Shown here: positions 8,762 through 16,966 of the stretch, piece by piece
Layout of the letters: every line of letters begins with the position of its first letter
Position numbering within the stretch: the first letter of the stretch is position 1
DNA from: Methylobacterium sp. Leaf117
GTDB taxonomy: Bacteria; Pseudomonadota; Alphaproteobacteria; Rhizobiales; Beijerinckiaceae
DNA: 64,000 bases
Reading direction: 5' to 3'
Assembly: GCF_001422985.1 (NCBI RefSeq)
Contig: NZ_LMNL01000001.1
Location: 505,151 to 569,150 of the forward strand
The notes under the pieces: model-generated
Databases searched by the model: none
Told to the model about the DNA's origin: nothing
The model's input: only the letters and a program-made list of their open reading frames with translations
Position numbers and translations under genes: made by a program

Positions 8762-10300
8762 TCAGTTGCGCGAGGACGGGGCGTAGAAGGGCTGGCGCGG
8801 AGCATCCGGCAGGTAGCCGTCGTAGAAAGCCTTGACGTAGGGCGTGACCGCGCGCCCGAGTTCGCGCCGGGCCACCTCCTCGGGCGTGCGCGGCCTGCCC
8901 AACGTCTCGGCGATCTCGGCCAGGACCGCGTCGCGATCGACCTGGGTGAACCGGCCATCGGCGTAGACGATCTTCCCGTCGACGAAGACCGCATCGACGG
9001 CGCCGGTCTTGGCCCGCTGCATCAGCGCGTCGAGGAGGGGAATGTCGGTGTCCTGGTAGGGATAGGTCGCCCGGTCGTAATCGATCAGCACTGCGTCGAA
9101 GAAGCGGCCCGGATCGAGCCGGCCAATGCTTTGGCCGAAGGCGGTGGTCTTGGCGCCGTGCTCGGTCGCCATCCGCAGGACCTGCGGGCAGGTCGGCACG
9201 TCGTCGTCCATGCCGGGGGTGCGGTGGGCCCGCAGGACGAGGCGCAGTTCCTGGAGCATGTCGCGATCTTCGTTGATCCCGGCCTCGTCGAGGCCCATCC
9301 CGACGGTCATGCCCTTGGCCTCGTAGAGGTTGAGGGGCGCCACGCCGGAGCGCAGGCGGAAATTCGACGAGCAATTGTGGCAGATGCAGGTGCCGGAATC
9401 GGCGGCGATGTCGGCATCCTCCGCCGTCAGCCAGACACCGTGCCCGAGGGTCAGGTGCGGCCCGAGCACGCCGAGGTCGTGGAGGTGGCGCACGGCCGTC
9501 TTGCCCGTCCGGCGCCGGGCGTATTCCTTCTGATAGGCGGTCTCGAGCAGGTGCATATGCATCGGCACCCCGTGCTTGCGGGCCGCCGCATCGAGGGTCT
9601 GCAGGGCCTCGTCGCTGCACCAGTGCAGGTTGGCGGGGGCCAGCTGAATCCGGGTCAGGCGCTCGCCCTCGTTCTCGGCCTTCAACGTCTCGAACAGGGT
9701 CATGAAATCGCCGAAGGGCATCGACTGCGCCTTGAGATGCGCCATCAATTGCCCGGCGATGGGCTGGGGCAGGCGCTCGCAGAAGGCCTCGTCGGCCTCG
9801 TAGACGAGGCGGTTCTGCTCGCGCACGGCGTAGCAGTAGGAGGCGCGCATCCCGATCTGGCGATAGGCGCCGAGCACCTGGGACGCCGCACCGTGGACCT
9901 GCTCGTAACCACCCGCCATCCAGCCGTGAATGTGCTGCACGGTGGTGACGCCGGAGGCGAGCATCTCGAAGGCCGAATAGAGCGTGTCGAGCCCGTGATC
10001 GACGCGCTTGGCGGCGATCCGGGTGGCGAACCACAACTCCAGGGCGTGGTCGGGCGAGCCGAGCTGCAGGGGGGTCAGCCCGACATGGTGGTGGCTGTTG
10101 ACGAAGCCCGGCAGCATCACGTGGCGCGGATAACGATGCGTGACCGCGTCCGGCGCCTTGGCGCGCAGCGACTCCGGAGGGCCGACCTCGACGATGACGC
10201 CATCCCGCACCAGCACGGCGGCGTTGTCGTGCTGGATGGGGGTATGGCGGTCCTGAACGCCGGTGATGACGGTGCGGGCCTCGACGATGATCTCGGTCAT
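8762..10300 (-). CDS. TRZ/ATZ-type metal-dependent amidohydrolase
   Basis: This 512-aa protein belongs to the amidohydrolase superfamily branch that includes guanine deaminase, SAH/MTA deaminase and s-triazine hydrolases. Metal-site motifs are visible: PGFVNSHHHVGLTPL (HxH), HMHLLETAYQKEY, LGHGVWLTAEDADIA and the late aspartate region GLDEAGINEDRDML. ISHN-like ICHNCSSNFRLRSG is also characteristic. The expected reaction is hydrolytic deamination or dechlorination of an N-heterocycle; the substrate is unknown. The gene is leftward, downstream of an ABC importer of the nitrate/taurine/pyrimidine-precursor type, and upstream of an amidase. A scavenging path of import, ring or side-chain hydrolysis and amide hydrolysis is an inference. 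Confidence 0.91.
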   Translation of the reverse strand: MTEIIVEARTVITGVQDRHTPIQHDNAAVLVRDGVIVEVGPPESLRAKAPDAVTHRYPRHVMLPGFVNSHHHVGLTPLQLGSPDHALELWFATRIAAKRVDHGLDTLYSAFEMLASGVTTVQHIHGWMAGGYEQVHGAASQVLGAYRQIGMRASYCYAVREQNRLVYEADEAFCERLPQPIAGQLMAHLKAQSMPFGDFMTLFETLKAENEGERLTRIQLAPANLHWCSDEALQTLDAAARKHGVPMHMHLLETAYQKEYARRRTGKTAVRHLHDLGVLGPHLTLGHGVWLTAEDADIAADSGTCICHNCSSNFRLRSGVAPLNLYEAKGMTVGMGLDEAGINEDRDMLQELRLVLRAHRTPGMDDDVPTCPQVLRMATEHGAKTTAFGQSIGRLDPGRFFDAVLIDYDRATYPYQDTDIPLLDALMQRAKTGAVDAVFVDGKIVYADGRFTQVDRDAVLAEIAETLGRPRTPEEVARRELGRAVTPYVKAFYDGYLPDAPRQPFYAPSSRN

Positions 10301-10349
10301 GCTGATCCTTCGGACGAATGAGGGTGGAGGTCGCGGACGTGGACGGCGC

Positions 10350-11165
10350 TCAGCGCGCCTCCTGCTCCGCGAAGGCGCGGTCGACCTCGTCGGCGAGGAG
10401 TTCGCCGAAGCGGTCGCGCAGGTCGTGGAAGCGCGGATCGCGGGGATTGCGCGGCCGGGGCAGGTCCACCGGCACGATGGTCTTCACGCGACCGGGACGG
10501 GCGGTGAACACCACCACGCGGTCGGCCAGCGCGATCGCCTCGTCGATGGAATGCGTGACGAGGACGATCGACGCGCCGCTGTCGCGCCAGATCTGCAGCA
10601 GGAAATCCTGCATCTTCGCCCGGGTCTGGACGTCGAGGGCGGCGAAGGGCTCATCCATCATGAGAACCTTCGGCCGCATGGCGAGCGCCCGGGCGCAGGC
10701 CGCGCGCTGGCGCATGCCACCGGAGAGTTCGTCCGGCTTCTTGTCCATCATGTCGGCGAGGCCGACCCGCCGCAGCATCTCGGCGGCGATCTCCCGGCGC
10801 TTGAGCTTCTGCACGGCCCCGATGGCCAAGCCGAAGGCGACGTTGTCGAGAATGGTCAGCCAGGGGAACAGCGAGGCGTCCTGGAAGATCAGGCCGCGCT
10901 CGGCCGACGGTCCCGTGATCGGCAGGCCATCCGCCGCCATGGTGCCGGCGCTCGCCGGTTCCAACCCGGCGATCATGTAGAGCAGGGTCGACTTCCCGCA
11001 GCCGGACGGCCCGAGGAAGACCACGAATTCGCCCGGGAGGATGTCGAGCTCGATGTCGCGCAGGGCCTGGACCGGAGATCGACCGGCGGGCGTCCAGGTC
11101 TTGCCGACGCCGGACAGGCGCACGGCCGGGCGGCGCGGCGCGGCGCGTGGAACCGGAGCGTTCAT
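10350..11165 (-). CDS. ABC transporter ATP-binding protein (nitrate/taurine/SsuB type)
   Basis: This 271-aa nucleotide-binding subunit has Walker A GPSGCGKST (about 52-60), a Q-loop in LIFQDASLFPWLTILDNV, the signature LSGGMRQRAACARAL, Walker B VLMMDEPFAALD and the switch His in VLVTHSIDEAI. The sequence type matches SsuB/TauB/NrtD-like ATPases. Its start ATG overlaps the stop of the permease gene by 4 nt (11162-11165), so the two are translationally coupled. The operon order is binding protein (12155), permease (11162), ATPase (10350), all leftward. It powers import of the substrate captured by the NMT1/THI5-like binding protein. Confidence 0.94.
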   Translation of the reverse strand: MNAPVPRAAPRRPAVRLSGVGKTWTPAGRSPVQALRDIELDILPGEFVVFLGPSGCGKSTLLYMIAGLEPASAGTMAADGLPITGPSAERGLIFQDASLFPWLTILDNVAFGLAIGAVQKLKRREIAAEMLRRVGLADMMDKKPDELSGGMRQRAACARALAMRPKVLMMDEPFAALDVQTRAKMQDFLLQIWRDSGASIVLVTHSIDEAIALADRVVVFTARPGRVKTIVPVDLPRPRNPRDPRFHDLRDRFGELLADEVDRAFAEQEAR

Positions 11166-12091
11166 CGGCCACCTCCCTGGGGGGCGATCCACCACAACAT
11201 GCGGGCCTGGATCTGTCGCAGGGCCCAGTCGAAGCTGAAGCCGAGAAGGCCGATGATCGCCATGGTGAAGAAGCTCAGCCGCGCGTTGAAGGTCGAGCGC
11301 GCCAGCGACACGATTTGCCCGAGGCCGCTTCCGACGCCCACCGCCTCGGCGATCAGCACCACCATCCAGGCCGCGAACAGGTTGAGACGCAGGGTCATGA
11401 ACAGGCCAGGCAGGATCGCCGGCAGGACCACGCGGAAGAAGGTCTGCCGGGAATCCGCCCCCATGATGCGGGCGACGTTGAGGTAGGTGACCGGCACGGC
11501 CGCGATCTGCGCGCTCGTCGTGAGCGCGATGGCGAAGAAGAGCGTGATGAAGACGAGGAAGATCGCCGGCACGTCGCCGATCCCGAAGACGAAGATCGCC
11601 ACCGGCAGCCAGGCCACGGGCGAGATCGGCGCCAGCAGCAGGACCGTGGGCAAGACGAGATTGCGGAACAGCCGGATGTAGTGGAGGAGCGCCCCCACCA
11701 GCACGCCGCCGACGAAGCCGAGCACGAGGCCCACCGTCACCCGCATCGTCGTCCACCCGATGGTGGCCAGCAGCGGCATCACGCCCCCGCCGCCCCCCCG
11801 ACTGCCGATGCGATTGGCCCGGTCGAAATATGTCAGGGTCCCGGGCAGGTCGGACAGGAACAGGTGTGGCGGCGGCAGGAGCAGCGGATTGAGGAAGCCG
11901 AGCGCCCACAGCGTCTCCCACAGGCCGGCGAACAGGCCGAGGGAGGCGATGCTCCAGCCGAGCGTCGCCAGAGCGGAGCGGAGTTGGGGGTATCGCGCTG
12001 GCGTCGGGGAGGGCACCGATGTGGGGGCCGTTTGGGCCACGCGCACGGGAACCGGCGCCACCGCGCCGAGGGAGGCATCCGTTGCTGCCAT
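11162..12091 (-). CDS. ABC transporter permease (SsuC/TauC type)
   Basis: This 309-aa inner-membrane permease has several hydrophobic segments, starting with LGWSIASLGLFAGLWETLWA. It carries the EAA-type cytoplasmic loop seen here as YLNVARIMGADSRQTFFRVV followed by LPAILPGLFMTLRLNLF. It belongs with the ATPase (4-nt overlap) and the upstream binding protein as one importer. I chose ATG 12091 (MAATDASLG) because the further N-terminal extension to 12148 is Pro-rich and out of family, and AAGG precedes 12091. The unusually long Pro/Ala-rich cytoplasmic N-terminus (about 45 residues before the first membrane helix) is common in this subfamily. A Gly-rich loop (RGGGGG) lies before the second membrane segment. 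Confidence 0.92.
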   Translation of the reverse strand: MAATDASLGAVAPVPVRVAQTAPTSVPSPTPARYPQLRSALATLGWSIASLGLFAGLWETLWALGFLNPLLLPPPHLFLSDLPGTLTYFDRANRIGSRGGGGGVMPLLATIGWTTMRVTVGLVLGFVGGVLVGALLHYIRLFRNLVLPTVLLLAPISPVAWLPVAIFVFGIGDVPAIFLVFITLFFAIALTTSAQIAAVPVTYLNVARIMGADSRQTFFRVVLPAILPGLFMTLRLNLFAAWMVVLIAEAVGVGSGLGQIVSLARSTFNARLSFFTMAIIGLLGFSFDWALRQIQARMLWWIAPQGGGR

Positions 12092-12154
12092 GAGGCTGCC
12101 TTTCGGGAGATCGGGAATCGGGTCCGGCATCCGGTCGGGTGACCGCAAGGTGCG

Positions 12155-13210
12155 TCAGGCCGATTTCAGCTTGAGCCCATCGTAGAGGGGCCGGTTCTCG
12201 GCGATGACCTGCTCCATGAGGCGCCAGTCGAAGGCCTCGCGGCCCGGCGCCTTCTTGACGTAGCCCATCTCCTTCATCGACTGGCCGCGCGCGATGATGA
12301 AGTCGGTCTGATTGCGCTGGTCGGTGCAGACCGGCTGCTTGGCGGAAGCATCGACTGCAGCCGCCATGGTGGTCTTGTAGTAGCTGCCGACGGTGTCCTT
12401 CAGGGCGGCATCACGATCGGACTCGATCTGGGCCTGTGCGGTGAACAGCGCCTTGATCACGGCCCGTACGGCAGCCGGATTCGCTTCGATGAACGGCGTC
12501 CGGGCTGCCAGAACACAGTCGGAATAGCCTGCGCCGTAGACGTCGGTTCCATCCGACAGGAGCGTGGCGCCCGTGCGCGACTGGAGGCACTGGGTCGCAT
12601 AGGGCTCGATGTGGCAGATCGCATCGACCGCACCGGCGATGAAGGCCTGGGCCAGCTCCGGCGAGGTATCGAGATAGCGCACGTCGAGGTCCTGGAAGGT
12701 CAGGCCGGCCTTCTTCAGGTAATCGAACGGCAGCACCTCGAGCGTGTCGGCCTGGAAGGTGCCGAGGGTCTTACCCTTCAGGTCGGCGGCGGAACGGATG
12801 CCCTCCCGCGCCACGATCATGCAGCCCTGGACGCCGCCGCCGGCGACGATCTTCACCGGCGCACCGGCGTCGTAGAGGGTCATGAAATTCGAGTAGGGGA
12901 TCATCGACATGTCGACGAGCCCGGCCCCGAACATCGTGGTGATCTCGGCATTGGAGGGCGTCACCACGAAGTCCAGCGTGACCCCATCGGCCTCCGTCAG
13001 CTTGCGCTCGTGGGCGAGGAACATGCCGAGGTTGCAGAAGCCGGAGCCGTGGGTGGCCTTGACGGTGGTCATGGCGCCCGCGGCAGCGGCCGGCGCCATC
13101 AGGGCTGCTAGGTGGGCAGGCAGCGCGATGGCGGCGCCGGCGGTTCCCATCCCGCGAAGGAGGCCGCGCCGGGAAAAGCGTTGGAAGAACAGGCCGTCAC
13201 GTTCGCACAT
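12155..13210 (-). CDS. ABC substrate-binding protein, NMT1/THI5-like, with Tat-like signal
   Basis: This 351-aa periplasmic binding protein has a twin-arginine-type leader (FSRRGLLRGMGTAGAAIALP) ahead of an NMT1/SsuA-like fold: GSGFCNLGMFLAHERKLTEA, MIPYSNFMTLYDAGAPVKIVAGGG, LKGKTLGTFQADTLEVLPFDYLKKAGL and GAVDAICHIEPYAT. This class binds sulfonates, nitrate, pyrimidine precursors or aromatic acids; the ligand is not predictable here. I chose the ATG at 13210 over an in-frame ATG at 13225 because GGAG lies 7 nt before 13210, while 13225 directly abuts a hairpin. It is the first gene of the leftward transporter operon, so its promoter must be in 13211-13589. Confidence 0.9.
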   Translation of the reverse strand: MCERDGLFFQRFSRRGLLRGMGTAGAAIALPAHLAALMAPAAAAGAMTTVKATHGSGFCNLGMFLAHERKLTEADGVTLDFVVTPSNAEITTMFGAGLVDMSMIPYSNFMTLYDAGAPVKIVAGGGVQGCMIVAREGIRSAADLKGKTLGTFQADTLEVLPFDYLKKAGLTFQDLDVRYLDTSPELAQAFIAGAVDAICHIEPYATQCLQSRTGATLLSDGTDVYGAGYSDCVLAARTPFIEANPAAVRAVIKALFTAQAQIESDRDAALKDTVGSYYKTTMAAAVDASAKQPVCTDQRNQTDFIIARGQSMKEMGYVKKAPGREAFDWRLMEQVIAENRPLYDGLKLKSA

Positions 13211-13589
13211 GATGCTCTCCGACATTCGCAGAATGCGAAGATGCCGCGAACCCTCGGGTCTGCCGGACGCAGGACTGCATCGGGAGAAGGCATGATGCAG
13301 TCGGAGCGGGCAGCACCGTCCGGGACGGGCTTCCTCGGATGGGCACGCCAACCCATGAGAGCCAAAGGCTCTGCGCTGCCCGTGGGCCGACGCAAGGGCC
13401 GCGCCAACCGCCCAGGCTGCCGCGCTGGCCGCCGGCTTGGCGGAGGTGCGGAATTTGCTGGGCCGCCGATCGACGATACCGCGTTCCCTGCGGCACGTGA
13501 TGGTACCGTGCGGCCCGAGCGGAATATCGGCTCGGCCCGGGACAGACCCTGATCACCCGCCTGAGACCGATGCAGCGAAAGAGCTTCCG
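13211..13589. other. Divergent intergenic region (transporter operon / lysE)
   Basis: About 380 bases lie between the leftward ABC transporter operon and the rightward LysE gene. The region is as GC-rich as its surroundings. Apart from the inverted repeat at 13225-13239 I see no convincing promoter, riboswitch or small gene, but it should hold both promoters. Confidence 0.6.
13225..13239. repeat. Perfect inverted repeat just upstream of the binding-protein start
   Basis: The 15-nt sequence TTCGCAGAATGCGAA has two 6-nt arms (TTCGCA/TGCGAA) separated by GAA. It lies immediately before the Shine-Dalgarno sequence of the binding-protein gene that starts at 13210. It could be an operator for an unseen regulator or a leader hairpin affecting translation. 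No regulator gene is adjacent. Confidence 0.5.
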
Positions 13590-14222
13590 ATGCCTGATTT
13601 GAGCAGCCTGCTGGCCTTCGCCGCCATCGCCCTGGGGATGGCCCTCACACCGGGGCCGAACATGGTCTACCTGATCTCGCGGTCGATCTGCCAAGGCAGG
13701 ACCGCCGGCCTGATCTCGCTCGGCGGCGTGGCCCTCGGGTTCGTCGTCTACATGCTGTGCGCGGCGTTCGGCATCACGGCCCTGCTGCTGGCCGTTCCCT
13801 TCGCCTACGACACCATCCGGATGGCCGGGGCGGTCTACCTGTTCTGGCTCGCATGGCAGGCGGTGCGACCGGGCGGGCGTTCGCCGTTCGAGATCCGGAC
13901 ACTGCCCGAGGACAGCCCGCGCCGGCTGTTCGTCATGGGATTGCTGACCAACCTGCTCAATCCGAAGATCGCCGTGATGTACCTGTCGCTGCTGCCGCAA
14001 TTCATCGATCCGACGAAAGGCAGCGTCCTCGTCCAGGCCCTGGTGCTCGGCACGGTGCAGATCGTGCTCAGCCTCTCGGTCAATGCCGCGATCGCCGTAT
14101 CCGCCGGTGCGATGGCAACGTTCCTGACGCGCCGACCGTCCTTCGCGATGGTCCAGCGGTGGGTGATGGGAACGGTGCTGGCCGGCCTCGCGGTGCGGAT
14201 GGCGAGCGAAGCCCGACGCTGA
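13590..14222 (+). CDS. LysE/RhtB family amino-acid exporter
   Basis: This is a 210-aa inner-membrane exporter of the LysE superfamily. It shows the diagnostic N-terminal motif ALGMALTPGPNMVYLISRS, then SLGGVALGFVVYMLCAAFG, the conserved LLTNLLNPKIAVMYLSLLPQF and six hydrophobic segments in the family pattern. Family members export amino acids or homoserine-lactone-like compounds in exchange for protons. The start is ATG 13590, immediately before MPDLSSLLAF. The gene is divergent from the ABC operon; a functional link to amine or amide uptake is possible but not shown. Confidence 0.94.
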   Translation: MPDLSSLLAFAAIALGMALTPGPNMVYLISRSICQGRTAGLISLGGVALGFVVYMLCAAFGITALLLAVPFAYDTIRMAGAVYLFWLAWQAVRPGGRSPFEIRTLPEDSPRRLFVMGLLTNLLNPKIAVMYLSLLPQFIDPTKGSVLVQALVLGTVQIVLSLSVNAAIAVSAGAMATFLTRRPSFAMVQRWVMGTVLAGLAVRMASEARR

Positions 14223-14304
14223 GGGAAACGACCTGCGATTCCCGCAAGGATGGTCCGGATCGCGTGGAGGCGATCAGGGCCAGACCGAAGTCCCAGCCGG
14301 CCTG

Positions 14305-14574
14305 TTACCGCGATGATGCCTTCGTCTCGGCAGACATGATCTCTCGCGGTCCACGCGCGTCCGAAGGCTTGCCGAGCCCGGCTTCCGTCTCACCCGCTTT
14401 GGCTTTCTGCCGTGACGCGGCCTCAGCAGGACGCTCGATCACCAGAACCGCACCCAGGGTGAAAAAACTGGCACCGAACGGCGCGGCAAGCAAAGACCAC
14501 AGCCCTATGATCGGCCATGTCACTGCGACCGTTAATCCTCCGCCCAAAATCGCTGCGAAACTGAGAAAACCCAA
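14305..14574 (-). CDS. Small membrane protein of unknown function (89 aa)
   Basis: I do not recognise the family. The protein has two hydrophobic segments (FLSFAAILGGGLTVAVTWPI and WSLLAAPFGASFFTLGAVLV) and then a charged Ala/Glu/Lys-rich cytoplasmic tail of about 40 residues. The hydrophobic/charged layout looks like a real small membrane protein. It is convergent with lysE and borders the AT-rich gap on its upstream side. Coding status is moderate because the gene is short and has no operon partner. Confidence 0.5.
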   Translation of the reverse strand: MGFLSFAAILGGGLTVAVTWPIIGLWSLLAAPFGASFFTLGAVLVIERPAEAASRQKAKAGETEAGLGKPSDARGPREIMSAETKASSR

Positions 14575-15439
14575 GACACATCAACCGATTTGCGATCAGA
14601 TGGCTGACCGGAGGCGAAGCGTATGCGCTGGATTGTTCTTGGAACACCGTTTGATGAATAGCAACAAGCCAGGATTCGTTTTGGTGATTACCCGTCTTGC
14701 CTGTAAAGTATTTATTCCTGACGCCCTCAAAACCTGATTTATCCTAACTTTTTTCGAGCCTCCGCTATTGGTCTGCAAAAAATTCTTTATTCAGGCCCGC
14801 AAAGACATGAGAAGGCTCTGCTGCGTTGCGGCTATAACTTCGGAACGGTGCCCCTGCCGCGCGCCGACCAAAACAGCCGAAAGTTGCGGTTCAATCAATT
14901 CGACCTGCGAAATCAAGGCTAAAGCTACATATAGACTTTTATACCTAGGCTTTTTACGAAGTCTTACGTTAACGTGATACAGTTTTGCAATATCGGGGCG
15001 TAAATTTTCGGTCCTATAACGTACCATCATCGCGACATGACGGTACGGAAAGCGGGTACATCGCGTCGATCACGCACCATCCGTATCCAGTCTCGATACG
15101 CGCAGGACTCACGTAAGGAACCGTGCCGCGAACGGGCGCTCGCACCGCGACGACCGCTGATCCCGCATCGATCCTCTCAAACAAAGGGGTGATCGACTCC
15201 CATCACGCAACGGTTCGAACCTTGCGCGTGAAACGCTGCGCGCGATCCGAGTGGACCTTTGGGCTGGCCCTGGCCACCTGCATTCCTCCGAGGGATTTCG
15301 CGACGAACCTGATGTTCTCCAACCGTCGCGTCCCATCCGTCCGCATCGGTATGATGGGCGAACCGGCCTCCGAACCGACAGGACGGTTTGGCCAAATCAG
15401 CGCTTGCAACGGACGCGTTCCCGCGAATAGTGTCATTCT
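14575..15439. other. Gene-poor gap with a locally AT-rich core
   Basis: About 865 bases lie without a gene I can support. Roughly 14640-15030 is clearly richer in A and T than anything else in the window, with runs such as ACTTTTTTCGAG and GCAAAAAATTC; 15030-15430 returns to normal composition. Short open frames exist on both strands but none has family-like sequence or a ribosome binding site. It could be a decayed insertion or an RNA-coding region, and it contains the crtI promoter at its right end. Confidence 0.6.
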
Positions 15440-15448
15440 ATGTTGACA
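15431..15448. promoter_or_regulatory. PpsR/CrtJ-type operator overlapping the crtI start codon
   Basis: TGTCATTCTATGTTGACA matches TGTC-N10-GACA (TGT-N12-ACA), the established target of the redox/light-responsive photosynthesis repressor PpsR/CrtJ. The ATG assigned to crtI (15440-15442) lies inside the palindrome. The repressor is not encoded in the window. Confidence 0.8.
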
Positions 15449-16966
15449 CTCGCAGACTCACCGAGCCTCGCGACGACCCGGTCTCCGCGCCCGCACGCGG
15501 TGGTAATCGGCAGCGGCTTTGGCGGGTTGGCGGCGGCGGTTCGCCTCGGTGCGCGGGGCTACCGGGTGACGGTGCTGGAGCGGCTGGAGCAGGCCGGTGG
15601 CCGGGCTCGCGTCCATCGACAGGACGGCTTCACCTTCGATGCCGGGCCGACCATCGTGACGGCGCCGTTCCTGTTCGAGGAATTGTGGACCCTGTGCGGG
15701 CGGCGCATGGCCGACGATGTCACCCTGGCGCCGATGCTGCCGTTCTACCGCATCCGCTTCCCGGACGGCGCCACCTTCGATTACAGCGGCGATCCGGAAG
15801 CGATGCGGGCCGAGGTCGCCCGGTTCTCGCCCGAGGACGTCGACGGCTACGAACGGTTCATGGAGCGCAGCGCCGCGATCTGCCGGGTCGGCTTCGAAGA
15901 TCTCGGGCACGTGGCCTTCTCCTCCGTCCGCGACATGCTGCGGATCACCCCGTCCCTGCTGCGCCTCGGCGGCCATCGCTCGGTCTATGATCTCGTGGCG
16001 CGCTACATCCGGGACGAGCGCCTGCGCACCATCTTCAGCTTCCATCCGCTCCTGATCGGCGGTTCTCCCTTCCGGGCCAGCGCCATCTATTGCCTCATCG
16101 CCCACCTCGAGCGCCGCTGGGGCGTGCACTTCGCCATGGGGGGGACCGGACGGCTGGTCGACGGCCTCGTGGGCTTGATCGAGGGGCAAGGCGGGACGAT
16201 CCGCTACCGGGCCGAGGTGGCCCGCATCGACGTGGCGGCGGGCTGCGCCACGGGGGTGACGCTGACCGACGGGACCGCCATTCCCGCTGACATCGTGGTC
16301 TCGAACGCCGACTCGGCCGCGACCTACCTGACCCTGCTCGGCGGGGCGGGGCGATCCTGGCACCGGGCGAAGCTCAAGGCCTCGTCCTCCTCGATGGGGC
16401 TGTTCGTCTGGTACTTCGGGACGAACCGCAAATTCCCCGACCTCGCGCATCACACCATCCTGATGGGGCCGCGCTATCGCGAGCTCATCGCCGACATCTT
16501 CGTCCGCAAGGTCCTGGCGCCGGATTTCAGCCTCTACCTGCATCGCCCCACCGCCACCGATCCGCTCCTGGCACCGCCCGGCTGCGACGCCTTCTACGTG
16601 CTGTCGCCGGTGCCGAACCTCGCCGGCGGGCAGGACTGGTCGCAGCTTGCCGCCGCCTACCGGCAGGCCATCGCGGACAGCCTCGACGCCACCGTCATGC
16701 CGGGCCTGTCCGGATCGATCGTCACCACCCGGGTCACGACACCAGCGGATTTCGCCAGCGATTTTCTGAGCTTCCGTGGGTCCGGCTTCGGCCTCGAACC
16801 GGTGCTGACGCAATCGGCATGGTTTCGGCCGCACAACGCCTCGTCGGCCTTCAAGAACCTCTATCTCGTCGGGGCGGGCACCCATCCGGGCGCCGGGCTG
16901 CCCGGCGTCCTGTCCTCGGCCAAAGTCCTCGACACGGTGGTGCCGGATGCGCGTCTCTACGCTTGA
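15440..16966 (+). CDS. crtI: Phytoene desaturase CrtI
   Basis: This 508-aa FAD-dependent desaturase has the N-terminal dinucleotide fold VVIGSGFGGLAAAVRLGARG (about 21-40), FDAGPTIVTAPFLFEELW, and the C-terminal family signature LYLVGAGTHPGAGLPGVL. It desaturates phytoene towards neurosporene or lycopene, feeding CrtC, CrtD and CrtF. The ATG at 15440 is the only sensible start: 20 residues precede the FAD motif, as is normal for the family. It has no Shine-Dalgarno sequence, however, and sits inside a PpsR-type palindrome. The gene overlaps crtB by 20 nt, forming a crtIB unit. Confidence 0.96.
   Translation: MLTLADSPSLATTRSPRPHAVVIGSGFGGLAAAVRLGARGYRVTVLERLEQAGGRARVHRQDGFTFDAGPTIVTAPFLFEELWTLCGRRMADDVTLAPMLPFYRIRFPDGATFDYSGDPEAMRAEVARFSPEDVDGYERFMERSAAICRVGFEDLGHVAFSSVRDMLRITPSLLRLGGHRSVYDLVARYIRDERLRTIFSFHPLLIGGSPFRASAIYCLIAHLERRWGVHFAMGGTGRLVDGLVGLIEGQGGTIRYRAEVARIDVAAGCATGVTLTDGTAIPADIVVSNADSAATYLTLLGGAGRSWHRAKLKASSSSMGLFVWYFGTNRKFPDLAHHTILMGPRYRELIADIFVRKVLAPDFSLYLHRPTATDPLLAPPGCDAFYVLSPVPNLAGGQDWSQLAAAYRQAIADSLDATVMPGLSGSIVTTRVTTPADFASDFLSFRGSGFGLEPVLTQSAWFRPHNASSAFKNLYLVGAGTHPGAGLPGVLSSAKVLDTVVPDARLYA

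Noticed and set aside
11147-12142. 331-codon frame opposite the permease gene
   Set aside because: The composition (Arg, His, Glu, Asp-rich) is typical of antisense frames and the opposite strand encodes a clear ABC permease.
13540-13589. CTGAGA and CCTGAT words resembling parts of a TPP riboswitch before lysE
   Set aside because: The words occur in the wrong order and spacing, the conserved core is missing, and LysE exporters are not usual targets.
14768-15030. Short frames of 69 and 79 codons on both strands in the AT-rich patch
   Set aside because: No ribosome binding site, no recognisable family and no operon partner; they seem to be chance frames in a compositionally odd stretch.
15206-15226. 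Dyad around GGTTCGAACC that resembles a tRNA T-loop
   Set aside because: No acceptor, D or anticodon stems can be folded around it, so it is not a tRNA; it is just a near-palindrome upstream of crtI.
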